From positions 61,521,001 to 61,585,000 of the forward strand of contig NC_088918.1 in assembly GCF_963576675.1 (NCBI RefSeq): DNA of 64,000 bases, read 5' to 3'. The notes beneath the pieces were generated by a model that made no database searches, was not told the DNA's origin, and worked only from the letters and a program-made list of their open reading frames with translations. Source of the stretch: Euphorbia lathyris. Its lineage: Eukaryota > Streptophyta > Magnoliopsida > Malpighiales > Euphorbiaceae. Numbering within the stretch: the stretch's first letter is position 1; each line of letters starts with the position of its first letter. This document shows, piece after piece, positions 1-10,446 of this stretch. A program made the position numbers and the translations under genes.

Positions 1-824
1 ACTGTCGGGGCTTCAATTATACGTTTCCATTTGGAATTCTTAAAAATTTCACCAAAACTCTTCATTCCACACAACTTGCCTACTCTATCCTCCACATCTT
101 TATTAATATGCCATGTGCACAATAAATGATGACTATGAGGAAATACCTCACGAACCGGTCTCATCAGTCCTAACTCCTGGTCCATAGCAATGGCTGTCGG
201 ATGCACATCAGGTTGGAGCAAAAGATTCAATTTTTGTAACACCCACATATAACTTCCCTCAGTTTCATCCTTCATGATTGCATAGGCGATCAAGAAGTTT
301 TTGTTTGAAGGCGTCATTCCAATGATCTCAAAGAATGGAATCTTATACTTGTTTGTTTTATATGTTGAATCCATACCAACAAACAAGTAATAAGATCGGA
401 ACAGTGTGATCGATGTAGGATGTGCCATAAATAAGTGAGTCACAATATTGCTACCCGGCACCGCTTGCATCCAATGTATGTATTCCTTATCTATATCAAG
501 TAAATAAAACTGACCGATTACATCCAGACCCTCAAAGCTCTCAGTCCTGATTTTCTCCCTGTAGTTATAGATATGTCTTTGTGTCGGGCAATCCCCCGGA
601 TGTTTTTCTTTGATTGTAGCAAAAATCGCACAAGGCTTAGCTTGAGCTGAACTCATTTCACGAACAAGTTTTTTGGAACCCGGGCTTAGTCCGCTCATCT
701 GTCTGTAGCCCTGACGATATACAACCAACTGATGATAATGTTGTCCTCTATCTCTAACAATCCCATTCACCACCCAACCGCCTAATTCAGCGATTTCCAG
801 AACCTTTATCTGGAATTTGCAACC
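1..824 (-). pseudogene. Mutator-like (MULE) transposase, downstream part of a split gene
   Basis: Reading the minus strand from 824 to the window edge gives one uninterrupted frame. It contains a MULE-type transposase core: GMDSTYKTNKY with the first catalytic Asp (about 460-345), a second Asp in AMDQELGLM (about 205-180), and the CTWHIN motif (about 120-100) that follows in this family. A FAR1/MuDR-like protein domain precedes the core. The third acidic residue lies beyond the window. The frame has no stop, so the protein was recently functional before it was split. Its upstream exons resume at 21888, on the other side of a copia element whose duplicated CAACC lies exactly at the break. Host FAR1 family genes share the fold, but the neighbouring terminal-repeat-like sequence favours a transposon. 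Confidence 0.88.
820..824. repeat. Target-site duplication CAACC (left) of the copia element
   Basis: The five bases before the TG end of the left LTR match those after the CA end of the right LTR at 21888-21892. They lie inside the interrupted MULE coding sequence. Confidence 0.9.
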
Positions 825-2644
825 TGAAGGGAAATAGGCAAACGTTTGGCAGCGGAAATATAAATTTTTTAACCTTTTTCCATTAACCCAAGATCCTTTA
901 ATCGTTATTTCATATAAAGAGGGATAGAAGGAAATACCTTTTGATGTTCTATCTACCGTTGCAATCGAAGTGCCCACAACTCTTACTTCGAGTTCCCGAG
1001 CACAAAACAAAAACACAATTCAAGACCAAATTAGAATTCAACCGTATGAAAGCAATCAAGAATAGATTGCCTCTAATTAATCAACACAAGATCAAGGAAT
1101 GGAGAAAGAGATTAATCAATCGAAACGGAAGGAAGCGGTGAATGATCTCGTCCTCAATAAGGGGTCGAAATTTCTCTCTCTTCGGTAGACAATAGCCTTA
1201 GCCGAAATTTACATATAAAGGGGGTATATATACTCTCTTGTTAAATAGAATTAGATTACTGAATAAGAATTTAATTTGGAATATAAAATTCTTATTTATT
1301 ATCTATAATTATATCTAAATATAAAGATAATAATAATAACCTTTTAGGATAATAATAGGAGCAATTTAATCTCATTAAACCTCCTAACTTATTTATCCTT
1401 TAATTAATTTAATTCACAATCATAATCTAATTAGGATTGCTTAAAATCAAATTAATTTCTTTATGTATTTTATACATAAAAATCGCCCCCTTTACTTACT
1501 AGGCATTAGTGGACTCAGTTGGGCTTCCATCAATTAATTAACATCTGTTTCTCTTTTGGGCTCCAAGTTTTATGTGTGACCCATTAGGTTCTTATTGCTT
1601 CTAGCCGCATGCAACTATTAAATTAATTTTCTCAGAATTATATTTAATCTTTGCATAATGGAATGAGTACACGAAATGTGATTAGCAAATCCGAAACATT
1701 CCCCTAGAGCTATAAGAAGACAGGTTGATTCTGTCGTTGACCTTTCCGTATTAGTTACAGTATAATTCGATCCTTTATCAACTACATCCTTGAACTGAAT
1801 CTTATGACTATGGATAATGTCAAGTCACATATAGCGAGACGTTCGTTTTACTTGTACATGCCGAGTTAACTCCAATTAGACAGGTTAAGTGAAATTTGTA
1901 TTTCAAGTCTTAAGTTATCACCTTGCAAGGATTTATAGTCAAGTCTTCCACAAGCGATCCTTGGATGTATCTCCCATTTATCGGAGTGACAAATGCTCAA
2001 TCCAATGTATAACTATCCTACAATTACTTCCTGTGATACCCAACGTCTGCCGTTCACACCCCAGAGTCATCTCTATTATGGATCGTGTTACAACAGGATC
2101 AAAGCATCACATTCTATAATCCAGAATCACTAATTAACATTCCTTTGAGTCTGGGGATTACTTATACCTATTAATACCAATGAGATGAACATATGACAAG
2201 GATAAATCTACCCATCCTGTTATCTCAAGTCGGGTCCCCAATCCTAATGAACTCCCTTTCATTGGATCCATGTAACTGTCCAGATATCTGCATATCTGAA
2301 GCTTGTGAGTTCAGCTCTCTGTCTCGACAGAAGACATTGTTACATGCAAGTCTCAACAGTGATATGTCAATCCTATTTCTAAACATATTACTTGACTTGG
2401 GGTGGTTTTAAGTTTATTAGTTTATTATAAAGTTTCGTCTCACTTCATGCTTGTATGAACACTTTATAATCACTTTAAACAAACTTAGGGATTTCCTTTT
2501 ATTAGACTTATTTAGTTCTTAAAAGAGGTTGCCTTTATATAGTTATGAAACCATATCTTATTAAAACAAATGATGTAAAGAACACTTCATTTACATTAAG
2601 TTTATATCCTAGAACAATTGTCTATAGGACACTAAACCCCAACA
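825..2644 (-). repeat. 3' LTR of the copia element
   Basis: This 1820-bp repeat is nearly identical to 20057-21887 over its full length. In element orientation it starts TGTTGGGGTTTAGTGTCC and ends TTCCCTTCA. A TATA-like TATATATA lies at 1225-1232. Confidence 0.93.
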
Positions 2645-2656
2645 TACTCCCACTTG
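2645..2656 (-). other. Polypurine tract of the copia element
   Basis: On the minus strand AAGTGGGAGTA directly precedes the 3' LTR (TGTTGGGG), the expected plus-strand priming site. Confidence 0.75.
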
Positions 2657-2658
2657 GA

Positions 2659-5600
2659 CTAAAGCCAATTGTTTCTACAAGTTATCCCAGTAGAACTTAG
2701 ATGACGATTATGTACTTTCTGGGCTAAGGGCTTTGTCAACGGATCTGCAACGTTGTCCTTAGTGGGTACTCTTTCTATTCTCACATCTCCTCTTGCCATA
2801 ATCTCTCTTACAATGTGGTATCGCTTCAAGTAATGCTTGGATGCATTATGAGACCGTTGTTCCTTTGCTTGTGCAATGGCTCCATCGTTATCATAGTACA
2901 GTGTAATAGGATTTACAATGTCAGGCACCACACCAAGTTCAGTAATGAACTTCTTAATCCAAACCGCTTCCTTTGCTGCTTCCGCAGCAACGATGTACTC
3001 TGACTCGGTCGTAGATAAAGCTACGCTTCCCTGCCTGGAACTCTTCCAACTGACCGCGCCCCCATTCAAGATAAACAGGTATCCTGATTGGGATCTAAAA
3101 TCGTTCTCATATGTGAGATGACTGGCATCTGAAAATCCCTCTATTTTCAGATCCCCTTCTCCGTACACTAGGAACATGTCTTTAGTCCTTCTCAAGTACT
3201 TAAGAATGTTCTTGACAGCATTCCAATGCTCGTCTCCCGGATTACCTTGATAACGACTCGTTATACTTAACGCGAATGCTACGTCAGGTCTAGTGCATAG
3301 CATAGCATACATAATCGAACCGATTGCGCTGGCATACAGGATTACAGCCATGCGTTTCTTATCATCTTCGGTTTTAAGACATTGATGATTGCTTAACTTT
3401 ACTCCATGTACCATGGGTAAGTTACCTCGTTTCGATTCAAGCATGCTAAAACGCTTTAGCACCTTTTCAATGTATGTAGCCTGTGAAAGACCAAGCAGTC
3501 TTCTTGATCTATCTCTGTAGATCTTTATACCAAGTATATAAGCTGCTTCACCAAGGTCTTTCATGGAGAAGTTACCTGATAACCAAACTTTTACCGACTG
3601 TAGCAGAGCTATATCATTTCCCATTAATAATATATCGTCCACATATAATATTAGAAATGCAACTGAGCTCCCACTTGCTTTCTTGTAAATGCAAGCTTCT
3701 TCGCAATTTTGTTCGAAACCAAATTGTTTTATGGTTTCGTCAAAACGCTTGTTCCAACTTCTAGATGCTTGCTTGAGTCCATAAATGGATCTCTGTAGTT
3801 TGCAAACCTTCTTTGCATCCTTTGATATGAAACCTTCAGGCTGCATCATATATACATCCTCAAGCAGGTTTCCATTTAGGAAAGCTGTTTTCACATCCAT
3901 TTGCCAAATCTCGTAATCGTGGTGAGCGGCAATAGCGAGCATTATTCTGATTGATTTGGACATAGCCACAGGAGAGAAAGTTTCGTCATAATCAATTCCT
4001 TGTTTCTGACGATATCCTTTCTCTACTAACCTAGCTTTGTTGGTGCTAACCTTTCCATCCATGCCAGTCTTCTTTTTGAAGATCCACCTGCACCCAATGG
4101 GTTTTATCCCTTCGGGTGGATCAACCAAAGTCCACACTTGGTTGGTGTACATGGAATCCATCATGGCCTCGAGCCATGCTTTAGAATCTGGACTGGTAAG
4201 AGCCTCATCTCCCACTAGAAAACCATATCTAATTGGGAGTTCACGAACTCTTTGTGATCTACGAATGGGTGGCACTTGAGTCTCATCCAAACTGCTTCGG
4301 GTTCCTCAACCGCCTCTGTTGTTTCAGTCGGTGCTTCTTCTTCTTGAACTTCATCAAGTTCAATCATGCTTCCCTTTTCTGTTTCTTCGAGAAACTCTTT
4401 CTCCAAGAAGGTTGCGTGCTTGGATACTATTACTTTCTGATCATCTGGATGATAGAAGTAATACCCTACAGTTTCCTTAGGATATCCAATGAATAAACAT
4501 TTATCAGATTTAGAATCTAGCTTGTCTGATGCTACGCACTTGACAAATGCTGAACAACCCCATACTCTCATGAATGAGAATGTGGGTTTCCTACCAACGA
4601 ACAATTCATTTGGTGTGGAACTAGCGGATTTAGTTGGTACTCGATTTAGGGTGAAGAGGGAAGTTTCTAAGGCATAGCCCCAAAATGTATTTGGAAGTAA
4701 TGCTATGCTCATCATAGATCGTACCATATCTAGTAAGGTACGGTTCCTCCTTTCGGATACACCATTGTGTTGTGGTGTATAGGGAGGTGTCCATTGTGAG
4801 CATATCCCACATTCAGTTAGATAATTCAGAAAATCATCTGAAAGATATTCGCCACCTCGATCGGATCGAAGTATCTTTATTTTCTTTCCTAATTGATTTT
4901 CTACTTCATTCTTGAATCATTTGAATTTCTCAAAAGCTTCGGACTTGTGCTTCATCAAGTAAATATAACCATATCTGGTATGGTCGTCTATGAAGCTTAC
5001 GAAGTATCTGAATCCTCCTCTTGCTTGGACTGACATAGGACCGCATACATCTGAATGTATTAATCCTAGAGTGTCTGATACACGCTCAACTTTATTGCTA
5101 AAGGGTGTCTTTGTCATTTTACCTTTTAAACATGCTTCGCATGTTTCCAATGATTCAAAATCAATTGAATCTATAAGCCCATCTTGATGTAGCTTAAGCA
5201 TGCGTCTTTTGTTTATATGGCCTAAACGACAATGCCACAAGTAAGTCGAATTATCTAGCTTATGTCTTTTGGTATCAATTGCGAATACAGAAATTTTATC
5301 ATCTAGCACATAAATCCCATTTTGTGATATTCCTGAAAAATAGAAAATCCCATCTCTATAAAACTCGCAATGTTTGTCTTTTATTGAAATATGAAAATCG
5401 TCGTCAACAAGACGGCTAATAGAAATAATGTTTCTGGACATTTCTGGAACATACAAATAGTTCCCTAATTCTATTACAAACCCAGAGGGCAAGCTCAAAA
5501 CATAATCTCCAGCAGCGATGGCAGCAACTCTTGCTCCATTTCCTACTCGCAAGTTTATGCTTCCTTTCTTCAATTTCTTAGTCCGTCTGAGTCCCTGAAT

Positions 5601-5903
5601 GTTCATACAAATATGAGATCCACATCCGGTATCTAATACCCAAGATTCAGACTGTGAAATTGTATTTATTTCAATATAAAACATACTAGATGTTGAAGTC
5701 CCGACTTTTCCCTTCTTGAGGGTAGCTAGGTACACCAAACAGTTTCTTTTCCAATGCCCGTCTTCACCACAAAAGTGGCACTCTCCTTTGGGCTTCTTCA
5801 CTTCCTTCCCCTTTGTTTCGGTGAGCATGGCCCCCTTGCCTTTCTTAGGATGGTTTGGATTGGGGGAAGTTCCCTTTCCTCTTCTTTGATCCTTCCATAG
5901 CAA
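2659..5903 (-). pseudogene. Copia pol: zinc knuckle, protease, integrase, RT, RNase H (broken)
   Basis: Domains in order are: CCHC knuckle CHFCGEDGHWKRNC (about 5780), aspartic protease with WVLDTGCGSHICMN (about 5650), GAG-preintegrase HCRLGHINKRRM (about 5230), integrase core (about 5080-4700), reverse transcriptase 4290-3300 with LYVDDILLMGND, and RNase H with DASHLTYEND and STTESEYIVAAEAAKEA, ending at 2659. Defects seen are a shift joining gag to pol near 5880, an in-frame TGA at 4917-4919 inside integrase, and another shift near 4285 between integrase and RT. These are few, so the copy decayed recently. Confidence 0.92.
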
Positions 5904-6516
5904 AGGCCGGTATTCCCTCGTTTTCTTTCATATTGGGCTCGACTGTCTCGAGCATATTTGCAAGCTCTTCAAGAGAGGTTTGCAAGCCATTCACCTGATA
6001 GTTCATGATGAACTGTGAATAACTCTCGGGGAGGGATTGAAGAAGTAAGTCTACACTTAGTTCATGATCCATCGCATCTCCAATACTAGAAAACTTGGTA
6101 ATAAAGCCAATCATCTTGACACAATGTGTCATTATAGATGTGCCCTCCTGCATCTTGCATCTATATAACTGCTTTGTTATCTCGTAGCGTTCGCACCGAG
6201 TTTGATTCCTAAACAACTCTTTCAGGTGCGCGACCATGGAATAGGCATCCAGCTCCTCATGTTGCCTTTTCAATTCCGGTGTCATTGATGCAAGTATGAT
6301 GCATCCCGCGTGATCGTCATCAGCCTTATGCTTCAGGTAAGCATAAAACTCTTGGTACGGAGCATCATCCGCCGGGTAAAGGGGTATCGGTGTATCAAGT
6401 ACATACCCAATCTTATCGAACTTCAAAACGATTTTGAGGTTGCGATACCAGTCGGTGAAGCTTGAACCGTTCAACTTGTTATCAGTAAGTATATTTTGTA
6501 GATTGGTTTTAGTCAT
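5845..6516 (-). CDS. Copia gag polyprotein, N-terminal capsid part
   Basis: A 223-codon frame starts MTKTNLQNILTDNKLNG and continues with the UBN2-type capsid pattern WYRNLKIVLKFDKIGYVLDTP, followed by LASMTPELKRQHEEL and a helical C-terminal half (about residues 60-205). The product forms the shell of the virus-like particle. In an intact element gag is in one frame with pol. Here the frame ends at 5845 after a single-base shift around 5880, and the zinc-knuckle region continues in another frame. The start is set by the first ATG after the leader. Confidence 0.85.
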   Translation of the reverse strand: MTKTNLQNILTDNKLNGSSFTDWYRNLKIVLKFDKIGYVLDTPIPLYPADDAPYQEFYAYLKHKADDDHAGCIILASMTPELKRQHEELDAYSMVAHLKELFRNQTRCERYEITKQLYRCKMQEGTSIMTHCVKMIGFITKFSSIGDAMDHELSVDLLLQSLPESYSQFIMNYQVNGLQTSLEELANMLETVEPNMKENEGIPAFAMEGSKKRKGNFPQSKPS

Positions 6517-7674
6517 GATTTTAGGAGTGTTTTAATTTAACCTGAGAGTGAGAAAGAGTAAACGTACGTTATTCATTTGCTTTAAAATCTATCAATCTAA
6601 AAATATAGGTCTTTTAATTCATTTTAAATTGCTCCCACTATTTTGCCAAATTAATAGCCCTCCATATTAATTCAAAGAATTTCTCAAATCCTTTAGTGAG
6701 CTAGGATCCTAACTCCTGAGATTTCACCTTAAGTTTGCTCAACAAGCTAGTCTCATTTGTTAGGTAGATTCATGTAATCAATCACATCTTTAATGTGATT
6801 CCTAGGTTATTGGGTTACTAACCACATTAGTAACTAATATGCTATTCATATTAATCCCAACCATATTGCCCATTAGTTTATGATAACATGAGTTTGCTCA
6901 TCCAATTATCATAATCTAATTTAAGTATTACCCCATATTCATGAAAGAACGATTTTCGATAATTCAGGTGTTACTATAAGGCCCCGAGCTTGAGTTTTCT
7001 CAACAACCCAAAGGCCCCCAGTACTGCCGGCTGAATTATAATATTAGGGAGGGGCAACCGATTTTAATAACTTGCTTATTTACTTAACTTTTAATTAGTG
7101 AGGGATTTTTATTTTAAGTCTCATAATCTAACTTAGTCTTGATTTTCTTTAGCATACATCAGACACATACATTGGTGTTATGGACATATTATCTAAATTA
7201 TTCTGTCGAGCCAGAGACGGAATAAAATGCCAAACCTAGGGAAATACTAACTATTACATATTTCTCTTTAGGTCATCCGTCTTCTCCATGGCGCCTTGAA
7301 ATTACATATTAATTTCTATACTACTAAAGAAAACTTCAATGAACTTGAAGGGAATTAGATGAGAGGAGAAATTACAATAGATAGTAGATAGGCAGGACTC
7401 GCATGCCCTATTTCAAAAATACCTAAAGACTAAATAGAGGGTCCAAATATGTCCATAACTCCAAACATACATAGACTCAATTAAATAAATTTAATTGGTT
7501 GATTACATAAAATACTTATGTAATATTTAGGTTAATCACACTAACTCATCAAATTAACTTTCATCCAATTTTAATTCTAACAGTTTCGTATCTTCTATAT
7601 TAACCTTTTAGATCAATACAGCTATACAAAACTTTATTTATGCATATCCCAATTATTTTGATTTTAATTCATTT
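6517..7674 (-). other. Copia leader, gag-proximal part
   Basis: AT-rich non-coding sequence lies between the gag start and the nested gypsy insertion. With 19430-20040 it makes a leader of about 1.8 kb. No open frame of note was seen. Confidence 0.7.
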
Positions 7675-7679
7675 AATAC
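7675..7679. repeat. Target-site duplication AATAC (left) of the nested Tat element
   Basis: The five bases before the TG end of the left LTR are repeated after the inverted LTR at 19425-19429. The surrounding sequence is copia leader on both sides. Confidence 0.85.
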
Positions 7680-8865
7680 TGTTTGCACCAAAAATAAAAT
7701 CTTCCTGATGTATACCCTGGTTTACTCTTTTCATGGATAAACTTTTCTTTTTAGGAAACTTTTTCTTAAAAGAACATTTTAGGAAACTTTTCCTTAAAAG
7801 GCCTGTTTAGGAAACTTTTCATTTCGGGAAACTTTTCATATTTTCCTAGTACATCGTTCACTTAGGATTTCCTAGAGTGAACCTCAGTTTCCCTCAAGAG
7901 AAACATCTAAAATACTGTACCAACTTCCTAGACGGTGTACCTTAGGGGAAACCATGTAGTGTACCTCATGGGAAATCATAGTGTACCTCGTGGGAAACCA
8001 ACTTCCTATAGCGGACATCAGGGGGGGACTTAAAGTAAACATATGGGAAATCATAGTGTACCTCATGGAAAATCATAGTGTACCTCATGGGAAATCAACT
8101 TCCTATAGTGGACATCAGGGGGGGACTTAAAGTAAACATATGGGAAATCATGTAGTGTACCTCATGGGAAATCGTAGTGTACCTCATGGGAAATCAACTT
8201 CCTATAGTGGACATCAGGGTTAAAGTAAACATAGGGGAAATCATGTAGTGTACCTCATGGGAAATCATAGTGTACCTCATGGGAAATCAACTTCCTATAG
8301 TGGACATTATGGGGAACTTAAAGTAAACATAGGAGAACCAAGTGCCAGCTAATATTTTAACGTGTTTTCGTGAGCCAATTAAAAAGCAGGAACAATCAGA
8401 AAGTGTACGTATCAATCCATCATGGAAGTTAAAGTGGAGGTTACTCAATGTGGTGGAGAACGTGGATTAGTGGAAGCAAGCAGGAAGTTACCTCCAACAT
8501 TTATAAATGGAAGGAATCACGATGAAATAAGCCAATCAACCAACTTAACAACAACTACCCAAAACTCTAGCAAATTATCTCTAGACTTTAGCATTTTTAC
8601 AATTCTCGATTGTTTCCTTAGATTTAATTTTCAAGTGCAAATTTCATTCAAGCTTCCAGTACATTTTTATTTTATTTGTTGTTCAACCATTTTCTGTAAG
8701 GTCGGTATCGTTTTGATAATCGAATCTTAGGAATTTTACGGTCTCTTTATTCCTTACAATCGTTTTGATAATTAGAAGTTAGCAAGCGCACTTAATTTCA
8801 CTCCATAGTTTGATAATACTATAATTATCTGGCACGCCCGTAATTTCCCACGAAAGAGCCAAACA
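7680..8865 (+). repeat. 5' LTR of the Tat element
   Basis: 1186 bp, from TGTTTGCACC to GCCAAACA, so the ends form a TGTTTG/CAAACA inverted repeat. The middle holds a tandem array (7920-8330). The sequence is almost identical to the reverse complement of 18213-19424. Confidence 0.88.
7920..8330 (+). repeat. Tandem repeat array inside the Tat LTR
   Basis: Units begin with CTTCCTATAG-like sequence near 7923, 8002, 8099, 8198 and 8291, a period of roughly 80-99 bp. Each is built of shorter 24-26-bp blocks around GTGTACCTCATGGGAAATCA. The inverted LTR has the matching array at about 18765-19185. U3 enhancer repeats are a known feature of LTR elements; function here is inferred. Confidence 0.8.
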
Positions 8866-8870
8866 AAAAT

Positions 8871-8888
8871 TGGCACGCCCAGTGGGAC
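8871..8888 (+). other. Putative primer-binding site of the Tat element
   Basis: TGGCACGCCCAGTGGGAC begins five bases (AAAAT) after the LTR end. It starts with the TGG that pairs with a tRNA CCA end. The tRNA was not identified. A related TGGCACGCCC sits inside the LTR end at 8831-8840. Confidence 0.55.
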
Positions 8889-8897
8889 CCAATCACA

Positions 8898-10446
8898 ATG
8901 CCACCGAAGAAAAGTGATAAGAGCAACAAAGATCCTGTAGTTGCAAGTTCTGAAGAAGATGAGGTCATGGTAACAGGCAATGTTCCACAGATGGTGGGAC
9001 GAATCGAAGGGGAAAAGGTTACTAGCCCTAGAGGAGAATCATGGATCTCTACAAAGATCCAAAATTCACCATTCTTGGAGAGGCGTTTCAGTTCCATCGA
9101 GAAGAATGTGGAAGCTCTGCGGAGTGACATAGATCTGAAGATGGATAAAATACTCCAGAAGCTGTCAGAACCAGGGGTAATCAAGAATGGAGAAAACCAT
9201 GGTCCTCAAGGTTCCCAGATTCCAATGGGGGACGTGGGTTGTTCGGCGCTGAGAAGTATCAAATTCCACCCTTGAGGGACGATGTTGTCTTGCAGAAGGC
9301 CGCTAGTTCAGCAGGCCGAGAAAATAGTGGTAAGTCACCTGTTTCTCAATATTTTGGAAACACTAATCCTACCTCCCACACAGCTTCGTATCATGAGGAG
9401 GCAGGAGGCCACCATATCACTGGGGACATGGGGGGCAACTATAGAGGCAATAGAAGGACCACTGGATTTCTTCATATGACTTACGGTCACCATCAGAATG
9501 GCATGCCTCAACAAGTTCCAGCATTCAATATGGAGGCTGTGAGAGAATTTGTCCAAGAGCTGTATGGGCCTGGCCTTCGTTAAGTTGGCCGCCCTGAGTT
9601 CCACAAGCCTTACCCTCATGCGATTGACATGGAGAATCCTTACCCAAGGGGATACAGAGTACCTGACTTCTCCCTATTCTCTGGGGAAGATGGCTTGTCA
9701 ACTTTGGAGCACGTAGCAAGGTTCACGATCCAGTGTGGAGAACTTGCCAACTACCTAACTTCAACCATCTCAAGTTGAGGCTCTTCCCAAATTCTCTGAC
9801 GGGACCAGCCTTCACTTGGTATGCTACTCTCCCTAGGGACTCCATCCATGGTTGGCAAGATATGGAGAGGCAGTTTCACACTCAATTCTTCCGAGCAGAG
9901 CCAGAAGTATATGTTGCAGAACTCTCTAGGCTTACTCAGAAAGGAGGTGAAAGAGCAGACCAGTTCATTTCTCGTTTCAAGAAAATGAGGAACAGATGCA
10001 ATGTCTATCTCCCAGAGGTGGAGTACGTGAAGATGGCGCAGAGGGGACTTGACATCGAGCTGAGGGAGAAGTTCCAAGGAATGGAGTTCAGAGACTTTTA
10101 TGAGTTAGCTGCCAAGGTGACACAGTACGAAGATCTGTTGAGGGAAGAGAGTCATAGAAAGAAGAGTGTCATGGGAACTTATTGCCAAGAAATATACCAC
10201 GAGGTTGTAGTGGCAGATCTTAAAAGTACAGGGACTCATGTTTTCCCCTTACTCCACTCCACCGGAGGACATGATGCAGCAAAGAAATCTTTCAATGATA
10301 AACCTCCACAATTCAGCTTTGATGTGTCCAAAAGTGATGCTCTCTTTGACTTTCTCTTAAAGGAGAAGTTTATTACTTTGCATGCAGGTCATAAATTGCC
10401 AACAAAAGAGGAAACCAAAGGGAGGAAGAAATTGAAAAGTTGCTGA
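8898..10446 (+). pseudogene. Tat gag, broken, missing its protease end
   Basis: The frame opens at MPPKKSDKSNKDPVV, has a helical N-terminal segment (9080-9170), shifts near 9237, has a stop at 9581-9583 and a second shift near 9765. The conserved gypsy gag domain is clear at 9780-10150: FPNSLTGPAFTWYATLP, FHTQFFRAEPEVYVAELSRL, FISRFKKMRNRCNVYLPE. After KSDALFDFLLKEKF the sequence passes at about 10425 straight into the reverse transcriptase motif EEIEKLLKAGFIRP. No DTG/DSG aspartic protease and no zinc knuckle are seen, so an internal deletion at the gag-pol join is inferred. Confidence 0.85.

Noticed and set aside
1889..2411. Plus-strand frames in both copia LTRs
   Set aside because: They lie within LTR sequence against the direction of transcription and have no family match.
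8422..8730. A 102-codon frame in the Tat LTR, also present in the inverted LTR
   Set aside because: It is duplicated only because the LTRs are copies; no family or codon bias, and it spans the R/U5 region.
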